64,000 nucleotides of DNA from Rostratula benghalensis (GCA_013399305.1 VXAI01000118.1:707188-771187); one strand, 5' to 3'; shown: positions 46,483 through 59,747, counted from the first letter of the stretch. Notes: generated from the letters alone by a model not told the origin. Program-made: numbers and translations.

Positions 46483-47011
46483 ATCCCTGACCACTGCAGA
46501 TGCAATTAGTAGTAGGCGATGGAAGGATTCTGTTTTCTGTGCTGTATTATGAAGGCTTAGGGCTGTGTTGTGTTAAAGCAGACATGGGTTGCAAGCAGGT
46601 ATGCGTGAGTGTGGCTTATCAGTCCCTACTCATTACAGGCCTATAAATGTCTCTGAACCAGAGTTCTGAGACTCGCAGGAGCTTTTCTACAACAGTAATT
46701 CAGGATCTGATAAGGCACAGACTAATGTATTTGAATGCCTGTGAGAAAGATAGCGTGATTGGAAACTGAAGTGAAATGCAAAGTCATATGCTACTTGTGC
46801 TAGAGACTCTCTGAGGCAATTTACTTCTCTGTTTCTGGAGCATTCTCTGACCTCATTTTTTGACTTCTCTCTCAGACAAGTTGGTAGGGACTGTATGAAA
46901 TAGCTTTTTGCTGTGTGTGGTGCTGCTGCAGGTACTACTACCCCTTTCCATCTGTGAATTTCATGCCTGTCTTAGATGAAAGTTGTGAGCTTCTGCTGAT
47001 GTAATGAAGCC
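46483..47011. other. unique non-coding sequence
   Basis: Nothing recognisable lies between the ancient fragment and the next CR1. Confidence 0.6.
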
Positions 47012-47403
47012 TGTCTTCTGCTATGAAGACAAGCTGAGAGAGTGTTCAGCCTGGAGAAAAGAAGGCTCCAGAGAGACCTTAGAGCCCCTTCCAGTACTAA
47101 AAGGGCTCCAAGAGAGATGGGGAAGGACTCTTGATCAGGAAGTGGAGTGGTAGGACGAGGGGGCATGGTTTTAAACTGCGGGGAGATTTAGATGAGATAT
47201 TAGGAAGAAATTCTTTGCTGTGAGGGTAGTGAGGTACTGGCTCAGGTTTCCCAGAGAAGCTGTGGCTGCTCCCTGGAGGTGTTCAAGGCGAGGCTGGATG
47301 GGGCTTTGAACAACCTGGTCTAGTGGGAGGTATTCCTTCCCATGGCAGGGGGGTTGGAACTGGATATCTTTAAGGTCCCTTCAGACCCAAACAATCCTAT
47401 AGA
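47012..47403 (+). mobile_element. CR1 LINE 3' fragment
   Basis: Begins in the last part of ORF2 ('gttcagcctggagaaaagaa', 'ggctccagagagacctt'). It then runs through the complete 3' UTR with 'aggaagaaattctttgctgt', 'gctggatggggctttgaaca' and 'ggtctagtgggagg'. The tail is abnormal ('acaatcctatagaatcctta') because it is joined directly to an oppositely oriented CR1. Small deletions near 47178 and 47270 shorten two consensus blocks. Confidence 0.95.
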
Positions 47404-47765
47404 ATCCTTAGAATCATTCAAGTTGGAAAAGATCCTTGGGATCATCGAGTCCAACCATCAACACCACTCTACAAAGTCCTCCCCTACACCATGTCCTCCA
47501 ACACCACATCTGAACGACTCTTCAATACATTTGGGGATGGTCACTCAACCTCTCTCTGGGTAGCCTGTTCCAGTGTCTGACCATTCTTTCTGTGAAGATT
47601 TTTTTCCTAATGTCCAGTCTAAACCTACCCTGTTGCAGCTTGAAGCCATTTCCTCTTGTTCTGTCGCTAATCACCTGTGAGAAGAGACCAGCACCGACCT
47701 CTTTACAATGTCCTTTCAAGTAATTGTAGAGAGACACTTCACCTGTTTTGCTCTTCAAGGTTGGA
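47404..47765 (-). mobile_element. CR1 LINE 3' fragment, tail-to-tail with its neighbour
   Basis: In minus orientation: tail 'agaatcattcaagttggaaa', 'gatcatcgagtccaaccatc', 'aacaccactctacaaagtcc', 'gcctgttccagtgtctgacc', 'aatgtccagtctaaacctac', 'gccatttcctcttgttctgt', and an ORF2-end segment ('caagtaattgtagagagaca') to about 47745, beyond which similarity fades. This is a different subfamily from the plus-strand copy it abuts. It is 5'-truncated and defective. Confidence 0.93.
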
Positions 47766-48770
47766 AAAGTTTCAGTAGTGAGAACTGTCACTCAGTTTCT
47801 GCAGCACATGAATGGGGTTTTGATCTGTTTACACCTGGAGGCTACAGCAACAGTTGATCAGTACAAACTCTGTGCGGACATTGGATTCATCTGCTTCCAA
47901 AGGGAATTAAAAAAATCATCCTAATACAGAAAGTGACTGCAGTGTAGTTGCTATTGGATGTTTAAATGGGGCTGCAATGTGAAGCGTGGCTGGGGGTTCC
48001 AAAAAGCCTTGCACATGCCATGGGCTGCATCCCCTGGCACTAAGGGAGAAAGTTACAGTCCTGTTCCTCCTCCCTCCCAATAAATCCCTGTCTCTACCAT
48101 GCCATAGTTTTTCTGGAGTATTTCCTCAAATAGAAAGCTGTAATATAAACATAGATGCTGTTCCAGTGTTTCATTATAAAGATCAGTTAATTAAGCCTAT
48201 TAAAATATGACTAGATTGGCTGTGTTTGTCAGTTCAGAATTTCTTAAACACTGAAGATTGAGTTGCAGAGCTTTGATATATTCGGTGAGTCCAGTGCTAA
48301 TTTGCCTATTGTTTTTAATCAGTTGAAATTCTTTTCCAGCTTGGTGCTTGGCTGCTTTGTGCGGTTTTGTAGCCTACTTTAAAGGCTGGGGAGGTGGGGA
48401 CCGAAGCAAGGTGTAATGATCCATAGCGCTTTAGATCATCTGCAGCTTATGTTCCCTGTCCCTGCTTTGCCAGTCAAGCTTTTATTCCAATTAAAGTGTC
48501 AGTAAACCCAAGGCACAGAAAGGTACCGTTTCTCCTCTCTCTTCCCTTTTTCTTTCCCTGAAAGTTTACCTTGCTGCTCGCTTTTTAAAAGCTCTGTACT
48601 GGCTGGGCCGGGGGTGGGCTGTGGGGCTGAGAAGTAAAAGGCATACTTTAAATACAGATGCTGGTGATAGTCCTTTCAAAAGCTGCATTTCTCAAGCTGG
48701 GAGCTATTGACCCCTTTCAGTGTAGTCACAAAGAAATCCAAGAGGAAATGGAGGGTGAGGGCCAGCAGGG

Positions 48771-48787
48771 AATATATATATATATAA
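48771..48787. repeat. (AT)n microsatellite
   Basis: About seven uninterrupted TA units, followed by a T run and C. Confidence 0.85.
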
Positions 48788-48934
48788 TTTTTTTTCCCCA
48801 AGTCATCTTCTTACTCCTCCCCCCTGCCAGGCTGGCTATTGTTTGAGACTCCACATGGGATACCAGTTGCCATATAAGGAAAATGGCATCATGCTACATT
48901 CTTTCTAAAAATTGATTTTTTACAGTTGTCTTCT

Positions 48935-48949
48935 CCCCCCCCCCCCCCC
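48935..48949. repeat. poly-C tract (15 C)
   Basis: Fifteen consecutive C flanked by TTCT and TTCT. Such tracts are error-prone in assemblies. Confidence 0.9.
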
Positions 48950-50454
48950 TTCTTTCTTGCTGAAAGTTGTTCTGTTTTTGTGGAAGCTCAGAGCAAAAGG
49001 AAAGTGGGTAGGTTATGGTGTGTGTGTATTCAGTCTTGGTGCCCCCCAAAAGGTTTCGCTTTGGCTCTGTTATCACAGGTCTGGCAATTGGACAAAGCAA
49101 CAGTAAATGAGGTTCAGTTCCCATGGCAGGAGCAGAGGATGTTGTTGTGCATTTTGCAGCATCTTGGTCAGTAATAGTCCTCCTTGTCTTTTGTTTTTGT
49201 TTGCTTAAGAGGGCACTCAGGCAGTGGGACAGAGGCATAGAGTGCTCCTCCGTGTCCATCTTTATTCACAATCAACCATTTATTCAGAGTGCGTTTCCAG
49301 CCCTGATCCAATCACATCTGGACTCTACAGAGGGGGCCTGCCTTTTGTGCCTTTTGCTCCCAGGCTGTTCCCTACCAAACTGCCCCTATTTTGGCACTTG
49401 AAATTTTAAGAGGTGAAAGAAAATCTTTTTCCATCATAATTTTATGATTTGTGATCAAGAGCCTGGGACAAAAATGGTGCTGCTGAACTGGGGCTTCAGT
49501 TCCTCCCCGTTTCCTGAAAATGTGGTTTATGAAAATCTTGCTAATCCTCATCACACTGGGTTAGATGAGAACAGGGGTTTGCAAAGACCTTACCCTCCTG
49601 CTCCCAGCTTATACTTTGCTGGTTCCTGTTGATGTGCTGAGTGAGTGGTGAGCAACCACTTTGGGCCACCGGCTTTCTCTGCACTTCTGGATGACCAGGT
49701 CCATAACTGGGGACCACCACAGTCCAACTGTCCTCAAAGGCAGCTGAAACCCTTGAGCCCATGGGATGCAAGGCTGCGCACAGCAATATTTTAGAGCCTG
49801 AGGTTCTTCTGCAGGTGGCAGGGATCAGTCAAATCACACCCCAGCCCAGGAAAAGGACTGAAAACACCCCTGAGGTTTGGGGTATTTTTGTTTCCTGGTA
49901 CAACCATCACTTGTTGATGAACTTATTTTGGAAATAAGTCTGAACTCCAAACAAATGCTCTTAGCGGCTTGTGCAAGGGAAGAGCTGGAGCAACATGAGA
50001 ATAAATAAGGCTGAATCCCCCGACTCTGGAAAGCAGAGGCGAAGTCTGGAATGGAAAAAGCATGGGTCTGGGAGCTGGGAACACAGCCAGCTCTTGGAGA
50101 GAGTTGGGCACTCCTCCTCTCATATCCTTTCATATCAGTAGTCAGCATCCAGGCTTTAGCGGTGTGCCCAGTGGTTGCCATCCCTTCTGAGTCCCTGTGA
50201 CGCCCTCTTGACACTCCCTATAAAAATCTGTTTAGTGACTGATAATGTTGCAGCCTTCTTAAAAATAAAAGCAGGCAAAGGACCTCTCCCTCTTAGAAAT
50301 AGCAGCAACAAATCTTGGGGTTTGTTTACCACAATCATGTTGTAACACTCCGTCTGTGTTGTGCTGAGGTGCAATTACAGAAGTGGAAAAAAGACAAATA
50401 CTTTCTATAAAACATTTTTTTGCAAAGAATTAATTGTTTAATATTATTATCTGC

Positions 50455-50475
50455 GTATGCATTGACAATGCATAC
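50455..50475. repeat. 21-bp palindrome with SOX- and POU-like words
   Basis: GTATGCATTG and its exact complement CAATGCATAC flank a single A (50465). The centre CATTG-A-CAATG is a pair of facing SOX-type half-sites, and each arm carries ATGCAT. The perfect 10-base arms are seen directly; protein binding is inferred. Confidence 0.8.
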
Positions 50476-51129
50476 TTTTTTTCTTTTTAAAATGTTGAAC
50501 AATTGGACACTTTTAAAGGAATGGCGATTTTGTGAAATTTTTGTGAAAGTAAAGTATGGATTTTTTGAGTGTTCAGTGTTTTTTATAAAAGCCTGGAAAT
50601 GGAGGTCGCGTTGACCAAAGGAAGCAGATATCACATTAGAGAAAGTTCCAATTTCCTTTAATTCTTCTTTAGACTGTGAGTTAAATTGTCTGGAGAAGCC
50701 GTGCTGCTCTCACATCTCTGTGAAATGAGTTTCCAAGAGAATCTTCTTGTATGATAAAGTTTGCTTATCCTAGAGATATGGTTGCTTGGGTTTGCACTAG
50801 TATAGCAGCAGAATGTCCTTATGTAACTTTTTCTTCACAGAAGGTAATGTGTTACCTCCCAAATGATATCCACTGTCGGGTTAAGAGGAGATATCATTCA
50901 CAGCAAGCAGACTGGAACGACACCATGCCCCACATGCTCTGTTCTGAAATAACTGGTGAAGCGGCTGATGGCTTTTGACATGTGCATGGCTGTTGTTGGA
51001 CATCTGAGTTAACACGGTATAGATAAATGGGACACTCCTCACCCAACAGCTATTGCTCCGAGTGCTCTGCGAACTCCCATCTCTCATGTTTTGGTTCCAG
51101 TCTGCTTCCATTTATAACTGCCCTAATAA

Positions 51130-51262
51130 CTGTCACAGAGTCACGGAAGGAACCTTAGAGATCATCCAGTTCCCAACCCCCCTGCGACACCTCCCACCAG
51201 ACCAGGTTGTTCAAAGCGCCATCCAGCCTGGCCTTGATCACCTCCAGGGATGAAGCAATGAT
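51130..51262 (-). mobile_element. short CR1 LINE 3' fragment
   Basis: Complement of the CR1 tail ('cagagtcacggaaggaacct'), 'gagatcatccagttcccaac', 'caccagaccaggttgttcaa', 'gccatccagcctggccttga', ending at 'cctccagggatgaagca'. About 130 bases survive, so it is strongly 5'-truncated with no ORF2. Confidence 0.93.
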
Positions 51263-53988
51263 GTTACGGCCAATGATGACATATTTGTTATATGCACACT
51301 TACAGGTGAAAGGCCAGCTGAAAAGGGTGAGTGTCAGAAGGCAGGCGGAGTGCAGTGTTGCCAGCCATACTTCAGGCTCACTCCAAGCATGGGCAGCAGC
51401 CACCTGTGAGCTCCTTGTGCTAAAAAACACCCCTCAGGCTCTCGGCTGGGGTTGCAGGAGGTTTCAGCTCTTAATTTCTGCTGCAGAAGGTGCTGTAAGG
51501 TAATTCATCAGGCTGTAAGTGGCTGCTGACAATATGGCATGTGTTTGCTGCTCCAGTGTCTTCAGATCTAGAGGTGACACAAATAGCCAGAGGGCTCAAA
51601 TGTTATGACTGCTGACTCTGCCAGAGGTGGGTTGACCTTCTGAGAGGTATTGCCCCAGAGACTTGGAGTTGGTGCTTCTGATGTTAACCACGGCTCACGT
51701 AGAGACTGGTTTTGGCTGTGTGTTTTCCTCTGGAGTTGGAAGCTTGTGTGACATGTAAAGTATAATGAAGGAAGAGGAAATAAGTTGCTGGGGGACTTAG
51801 TTTAAGAGCTGCTATAGAGATTTCTCAGGAAGCAGGTATGTACAAGGGTGTATTTTCATGCATGTATTTGAAGCTTTTTTTTTTTTGGCTTATGAGCAAG
51901 ACCTGGGATCAGTGAAAGGTGATAACTATTAAACTCAGTAATAAGGATAGTATTACCCTATAGGTAGTGAAGGGCATTTGTGGAGTTGTGCATTCAGTTA
52001 CTCACTCTGCATCTGTCCTGTGTTCTGACATTGAGAAGGAGCTTGATTCCTGTCTGCCGTTCTTGCCCGTCTGTGTAGGGGTGATAATAAGGCTGGTACG
52101 TTTCTCTTGCAGAAAAAGGTGACAGAAGTTTTTTCTGTAGAAACTGGCTTCATGAAACTTTGCATTCCTTTTCAGAAAAACCTGAAGATTAAAAATCTTT
52201 CATTCTGGAGGGTTTATCTTACTTTTTTTTCCTGTTGTTCCTTCTTTCTGTGAGAAAGCAGGAGTGGTGAAGGGAATTAAAAAAGGAAAGAGGTAATCCA
52301 GAAATTCTCCTCTCCTCACATGAAAAACTGCCCGTCAAAAATATCTGTGCAGGTTACATTAAAAAAAAATTAAAATCAGTTGATTTTTAAACTTGCAGAA
52401 TATTAAAAAGGTTGTTACTACTCTTGAATACCCTGACCTGTTTTAAAGCTGAGGTTTCTTCCTTGCGTTGCTGTTGTCTATTTAGCACAAAATATTGAGA
52501 GCACTTTTGTGAGAGGAGCCTGCACATAGGTCAGCTGCTGGACAGGCTTGTGCACAGTGAAGATAATGATAATCTAATGGCTGATTTTTCCTTGTAAAAT
52601 CACTCATTCTCCAGTTGGCTTCTAATGGATGGGAGCTGCATCCCCAGCAGATGTCACATTTGTTGACAGAACTGGCAGCTAAGAAACTGGGGGCAGAGCA
52701 GCCTTGGAGGTGCTTGTGCTGGAGGTTCAGAGCTGCCCTCCTCAATGGCATGTGGCAGGAACTGTACTGCAGAACAGTACACACAGGCATTTGGGGCTGG
52801 GTGACATGGGGGGATACAACGGCAGTGCTCTGCCTGTGTTTGGGCTTCAGTGCGTGACACAGGGAGGTCTGGAGCTGAACAGGGGGCTGTCTGCAGCTCT
52901 GAAAAAGTGGAGCACAGCACAGGTATTAGTGCACCAACTGCTGCAGCAGCATGTGAAAAAAAATATAAATTCCAAAGAAGTACGTTTAAGCAACATAAAC
53001 TTCCCTTTTTAATTGTCTGCTGAAGGTTTATTTTCAAATCCCCCAACACTCACCAGGGGTTAATCTTCAGATGGGCTGCAGCATTGGCTTGAAACTTTAA
53101 AGCTTTACCAGCTCCTCCCTGCCAGCCCCTGGGCATGAGAGGAAGCTTTTCGCAGGAACTGGCTGTCTGTGGTTGCCATCTCAAGCTCTTTCTGGCTCTT
53201 TTCGCTGGTGTCTGTTGATGACAGGATATTAGGGTTTATGACTACCTGTCCCACTGTTTTCCCCATGTTCTGCGCCAGGGGCTGGTTATCAGGCTGAAGC
53301 ATTCCTGCCTATTGTCCAGGCAGCCCCTGGTGGTGCCAGACAGACAGATACCCAGTGTAATACAGACAACAGGTATGTTGAGGCAGATTTGTCACTGACT
53401 CCTGAAACTGACCTTTGTGGCTGCAAAATACACCCGAGAGTACATTTCAAAAAGGCTAAAAATAATATCCTCCATTTAATTTATTTCTCCCACAAGTGTT
53501 CAGTCAACACAAAGAAAAGGAATTAGTTAGTCCTTTTTTTTTTTCCCTGTGCTTGAGTGTTCCTCTCTCAGAACAGAGCCATAAGTTTATTGTGAGTTAT
53601 TGGCCTGTTTATTTTGTTGGCTTAGTGTATGGGTCACGTTACTGGAAAGTGGAATCACTTGCCAGAACTGCCTTTGCTTTTCCATTTCCTTTTCCACCTC
53701 CCAATTTTGTGTTTTATCTGGTAGCAGCAATGAAGGCCAAACTCTCACTGAACTGATTGGAACCAGGAATTGGCATTCTGCTATCCTGTTGCCTTCTGCC
53801 AAAAGCCAGTGTTCAAAATAAAGACTGTACGTTCAGACTTCTTACATGAACACAATTTATGGTCATTTAAAATACCTGACGATCAGTACAACAAAGCTCT
53901 GATTCTCCAAGTGACTTATTATTACCACACAGTGGATAAAGTTGAGTACTTTATCTCAACAAGTCTTCATCTCAGGAAAAGGGGATAA

Positions 53989-54088
53989 GTGATGGTGGCT
54001 TTCCAAAAGGAGTAATGAAATGGGGGGTTGGGGTTCTTGTGATGGTGGCTTTCCAAAAGGAGTAATGAAATGGGGGGTTGGGGTTCTT
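53989..54088. repeat. perfect 50-bp tandem duplication
   Basis: Bases 53989-54038 are repeated exactly at 54039-54088 with no spacer and no mismatch. The unit contains a G6-TT-G4 stretch. It ends 40 bases before a 27-T run. Identity of both copies means a very recent event or an assembly artefact. Confidence 0.95.
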
Positions 54089-54124
54089 TTATTTCTTTTT
54101 CCTTTTTCTCTTTTTCTTCTTTCC

Positions 54125-54154
<30 letters not shown>
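54089..54154. repeat. pyrimidine tract ending in 27 T
   Basis: T/C-rich sequence leads into an uninterrupted run of 27 T at 54128-54154, the longest homopolymer in the window. Confidence 0.95.
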
Positions 54155-54159
<5 letters not shown>

Positions 54160-57100
54160 GCAGTTGGAAACGGTCTCATTTGGAAGATTTCAAACTAGCT
54201 AGATGTAAGTGTAAATCTGAATCCAGATGTTTAGGACTAGCAATGTTAAATCCCTAAGGGTTACTCAATAGTCCTGAGTACTAGGTGTACAAAGCTAAAA
54301 ACACTGCTTTAGCTGCTCAAGATCTTGGTCCTTTGCTATGTGGGGTTTTTTTCTATCAATCAAGAATAACAGTAATTGATGAAAAGTGTAGGGGTCTAAT
54401 GTTTTTTCTCCTGTGAATAAAAATCAGCTGTGTGCATGAAGGCTGTGAATCACATCGCTGTACTAGATCATTTTTATGAAAGACAGAAATTACACAAACT
54501 TTTTTTTTTCCAAAATCTTCAGGGAGACCACAAATCTTCATAAAATCAAGTTGAAATTAATCAAATAGTTTCAGTCAACATACGTGTTACACATGTATTT
54601 GTAAACTTCAAAATATTTACTTCCAGATTTTTTAATGAAATTTATTTTTGTTTCAGCTGATCCTGATCCTCCCGCCATTTAAAAATGAAACCTGTGTTTT
54701 CCTATTAAAACTTGATGCAAACTTTTTATATAAGGAGGTTTTGGTTTGTTTGCTGCAGTGGTTTGGGGGTGTGTGTTCTGGGGTTGGTTTTTTTTATTAA
54801 CTAAGAACTGTAAAAAAATAAGGTTTCATCTTCGGTTGAACAAAACTTGGGGACCTGATGTGAGGAAGGACCTTTGTATTGTTTAACATGTTTCAGAAAA
54901 AAATAATCCAGTTCAAACTGAAGCAATTCATCCCCTCTGAGTTTTCTTTTTTTTGCCTTTTGTCACCCCAACAACAAAATCTGTTGATAATCTGGTGATG
55001 TTCTTTCTGATGATACTGACACAGAGTAATTTTTCTTGGGTTTTGCTAATAGAAAATGTATTTGTGCTCCCATTGCTTGAAGTCTCTGCAGCTAGTCTGG
55101 CCAGGGAATTACCACTGTGGCATTTCTCTTGCTTCTGCTGGTGAGTTGCTTTTGTCGCTCGTGGTTGTAGGTAATCTGTTTGCTGTAGCTTTTGTTGTTC
55201 CTGTTTCTCCATCCACTCCTGAATTACTGAATACTCTCTGCTACAAGTCAGGGAATGCAGCATGAGGGCTCACAGTTATCGTTAAGTGTTTTCTTTGTTA
55301 ATTCTCTCTTAATTGTGTCCCAGTGACTTGCAGCTGAGAATTAAAATGACTGCATTCAGCACCAGCAACCCCCAAAGGGTATTGTTTATATTTTGCCTCT
55401 CTTCTCTGTATCCCTCATTTGATGCCTCCCCCAATGAGCAGCTCTCTCTTCCTCATCCCAAGTGATGCTATTGCTGAGGAATGTTGGACGGATACTATTA
55501 TATGCAGGCTGGAGTTGCCCCCAGCTTTGGGGTTTGAGCTTGACTTAAAGGGGAAGATATGCAGGAAGGGAACATTGTTTTTAATGGGGACCCAGGCTGT
55601 AGTTCTTTGCAGAACTGTTTTAAATGTGCCAATGTCGTCAGGCAGGGAGGTCTGTGGGTGCAGGGGAAGGCTCAGGGAGCTTTTCCAATGTTTCCATGTG
55701 CTGCTCAGGGCTGCTGTCCCAGGCACGTACTTCCTTCAAGCTTGTGGGAGAGGCATTCTGGGAATAATCAATCAGCATCGCTCCGGGCTTTTTCTCCATC
55801 AGCGTTGCTCTGTTGTGTCTTTCAGTGCTGCTCGTCTTGGTTTTAATTTCTGGAGGAGGAATTGATTTGCACAGAGTAGCACCAGGCAGAAGAGTTTGGT
55901 CTCTAAATGGGCTAAGCCATCTGGCCTCTTTTATCTAAAGCACTTAAATAGGCATTTAAAGTTGTAGGTCCTGAAGAAGCGAGTGGTGGTAGGGCTTCAC
56001 CAAAGTGTGGTCTGAACGTCTCAGTGGTTTACTAGATCCGAGATTAAGTTGTCCCCGTGGATCTTTGCTGTCACATCTGATCTGGAGCACTGCTTATCCC
56101 AGAAAGGACCTCTGTGCTTTGGTCTTGCAGCTGCCATATTGCTGACTTGCCTCTTTCCCCATCTTTCTTCTGCCTTTCCGCTTTCCTTTGCCTCCAGAGT
56201 CTTTGATGGCACTCAGCTCAGCCAGAGTCAACTGCTTGTAGTCTTCTTGCTTTTACTGAGGCAATATTGCAAACGGCTTTTGGTAAAAATGACATCATGT
56301 AGAGGGAAAGGCTGTAAAGATTTTTGTAATTCAAGACAGTCTTTATGTGTTTAAGAATGTTGAGGGGAAAGCTGGCTTCACGTGAAAAATAAAGAGGACT
56401 TTGCCTTCCTTCTCAGTGAATCAGTGGATGAACTGGGACTGAAATTCAGAAGAAGCTGGTACCCGGGTCTCAGCTCACACTTCTGACTTCAACAAATCAT
56501 TGTAAAATTGGTGTAGGTGGCTGTAGGTGCAGCACTCCATGTTGCAAAGGATCTGGCCTTTTGGCACAAGAGCTGTCCTTCACAACAGCAGTGGGAATTG
56601 CATACTTTGAACAAATCACCTTCAGGACACCTGCATAGTACGCACTTTGGCCAGTCCCTTCTGATGTTCCATGTCACTGCTCACAAAGGAGCAAAGAAGG
56701 ACCAGACTTAGTTCCCCCCAGAGTTAGCTGCAGGTGATGCTATATTCCAGGGAGGTAGTTCTTTACCTTTCTTAATGAGTAACTTTATACTGTGCTGTCT
56801 CCTACAATAACAGCTGTCACTACTAGAAGGAAAACAAACTATTTGCTAAGGCGGTGAAGCTGCATAAATTGTTAATAGAGGAGAGAAGGCTTGGGCAGGG
56901 AGCTGAGATTACAGCAGGAGCCATGAGAATTCCCAAGCTCTGAGGAGCACTCCTGATTTAGGATTACATGCACCCCTGGGTAGTGTTTGTTTAATGTTTC
57001 TGCTCATGGTGAATGAATGAAAAAGTCCTGACTGGACAGTATATCAGTACTGTGATGATGAGGATGGTTCGACTGCCTGTTGTGTTTGCTGTACAGTGTT

Positions 57101-59684
57101 ATATCATGAATGGTGTTTATGGCTAAGATCCTCAAATGCTAACATGGCATCAAGTAAGGTGAGAAGGGGCCTTTGTGACCTCTATTGCATGTTAGACACA
57201 GGGTTCGTTTGAATTAAGTCTGGTTTCAGTCACAGCATTTTAATACAGCAATTTGTTGCACCTTTCTTCTGTTCTTGATGATTCTTCCCTGTATAGCTGC
57301 AATTACACAATGTCCATACAACAGCTCCAAAGATTGTTTGAGGGGCAGCTGAACGCTACAGAAGCTCTGTACTTCCAGTTCTATGTCAAATAACTTAATC
57401 CTCTGCAGTTTGTGTTTTCAATGCCAGTGGCCTGTAGGTCATCTTTGAATTGAAGATGCTCAGGGACCAGATTTGTGTGACTTTTAGCTCTTGCCCGTAA
57501 GTTTCTTAGTTCATGGGTTTTTTTGGTCTTTCCTCAAGTACTGAACCTCTGCCAAAGTAAGACCATCCCGATCTCTGTCAACATTAGCTGTAGGAGGAGA
57601 GTGAAACAGGGTTGTCCTGAGTAAACCTGCCCACGCACCACAAATGAAATCTGGATGTCACTGAAATCAGTAGTGATACTCCCTGTTTTATCCTCTTGCT
57701 AGTGAAGAACTTTTTCTCCTTGTGAATGTAAGGGTTGATGGATTGTTTGTTCTCTGCAGACCTTTTCTCTCCACAGACCATCTTTGAAGTCTGGTGATTT
57801 GTGTGCATGTCCATTAATCATGACATTGGTAGGTTTTTCCTTGCCAAAACACAGCCCCAGGAATTGAGACTGCTACCTATAGAGACTGCTACCAGTAGAT
57901 TTGGAAACTTCTTGCAGTAGGAGGAGGCAGGTCTAGATGAGATCATACTCAGCACTGAGAAATAAAAGAAAAAGTCACAGTAAGTTTTGAAGACTGTCAC
58001 TGTCACCATCCCAGTGAGCAGTTCTGGTAAGGTAGGCGGCCCCAGGGAGACGGGGGGGCAAGAAGGTAACTTTTGTTGGCAGAAAGTAGCTAGAGATCTT
58101 GCTTTAGTCTCTGCCTTTATTGTTTAAAATTGGAAAAGCTCCTTCTCTTCAGCACTCTGAAGCCTGGGGGTGTACCTGCCCAGCTGGTCCTCCTGTGCAT
58201 TGCAGAGCCTCCGCAATGCCCGTTGCCTGGATACAGGGCAGCCCCGCGTCTCACTCCCCTGGCCGAAAGCAGGGGTCTGTGGGGAGAAAGGAGGGGGAAC
58301 AAAGCCCTGTGCACTTGGAGGCAGGAACATTAAGTCCACCTGATGCAGCTTGTAAGCTCAGGGTTTTCTGTTACCTCACCATCATTATTACTATTTATCA
58401 TTATTATTGATAGGAGAAGAGTGCAACCCAGCTGCTCAGTGCAGAGATCTGAGGGCTCCCGCAGGGTGAAGCGCTTCATGCCACTTAGAAAACCAGCCAT
58501 TGTGCTGTCTCTTGAATAAGCATTTTATTTCACATGCTTGTTCTGAGCCTCCTGCTGTTGCTCACACTACAACAGCTGACAAGGAGCCGTCCTGGCAATG
58601 TGGTATCAGAGCCTTTACCTGTGGCTGAGACCCGGGGAGAACCAGATGAAGACAACAGTGCCTGTTGAATATTTAAAATAAAGTATTTCCTCTTAAACAT
58701 GAAAATGCTCTTTGTTCCTTATACACATCACTGCTTGGTGACAGCGATGGGCCAAGTCATGTATTATTCCTGCGCTCAGCCAAGGAGAAAGCTCATCGTT
58801 TGCAGGATGGCCTGTTGCATAGCACATGTGTAAATGTTTATGAAATTCACTATCTAGAATCAGTCAAAAATAACTTTTAAGCTCAGTTGCTTTAAATTCG
58901 GGCTTGTTCTGTTTTAATGCAATGTTTTTTGCTGTATATGTCTGTAGAGCACTGTGCTGTTTTGAACAGCACTTGGGAACTGCATAAGTGAGCATTAGTA
59001 AGTAATGGTCATTAACGATTAGACCGAGGTCTCTAATATTGAACTAGGGTTGTTATTCGAAGCTCTGTCAATGTGCATGACAAGAAATACTATCTGATCT
59101 AAGAACACATAGATTCAAGTTTAATGTAAGATCTAAGAACAAATGAGTATAATGCAGTAGGGGAGGATTGAACACCTGAGGAAGGCCGCATTGGCCTCAA
59201 TGACCTTTCTATTGACCTTAACAGGCAGTAGGTTTGGTCTTCAATATGTTCTGGTTTAGGCTTCTGAAAATAGATTATCATAACCTCTGTAACATGGAGC
59301 TCAAGAATGGATAAAGTTTGTCCTTATTTTCATTTCTGAAGAAGGACAGTACCTAACTTTGAGCTAATGTTAGAAACAAAACTGTTGGAAGACTGAACAC
59401 CTGGAGGGTTTCAAGACAGGCGGTAGAAGGTCAAGCAACTTGGAGCAGTTTTTCCTAGGTATTTAGAAAATATTATGTATGGAGGTATTTGCATCTCTCC
59501 AAAGTGAGTGCAAAGTGATGGATGACACGAGCATATTGTTCTGAGGTTGTAGTTCACACTTTGTATTTCTATTTACATGTGTATGAAGAATGGCAGAGGA
59601 TGAAAGCTGCAGCTCACTGAGACTCCTCGTGAGATGGCTGTTGAAAGGCTGGACTGACGATTAGAATCTGCTTTGTCTTGCCTC

Positions 59685-59747
59685 TGTATGTATGTGTATA
59701 AATATACATACTTACATGCATATATATGTATGAAAATATACACACAA
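59685..59747. repeat. TATG/TATA/CA alternating simple repeat
   Basis: Imperfect units of TATG, TATA and ACAC form partly self-complementary arms (for example GTATGT against ACATAC). Decayed microsatellite with hairpin potential. Confidence 0.75.

Larger units (their letters stand above)
47766..51129. other. unique non-coding sequence
   Basis: No transposable element is recognised. It contains a TA repeat (48771), a poly-C run (48935) and a 21-bp palindrome (50455), listed separately. The stretch 50380-50620 is AT-rich. Confidence 0.55.

Noticed and set aside
50820..50855. Acceptor 'cttcacag' followed three bases later by 'gtaatg'
   Set aside because: A three-base exon is too short to be credible without transcript evidence.
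53989..54088. CRISPR-like direct repeat
   Set aside because: Two adjacent copies without spacers in a vertebrate genome; a simple tandem duplication.
55419..55865. 148-codon plus-strand open frame
   Set aside because: Longest frame outside CR1, but it overlaps same-strand and opposite-strand frames of similar quality, has no family motif, and no splice context supports it.
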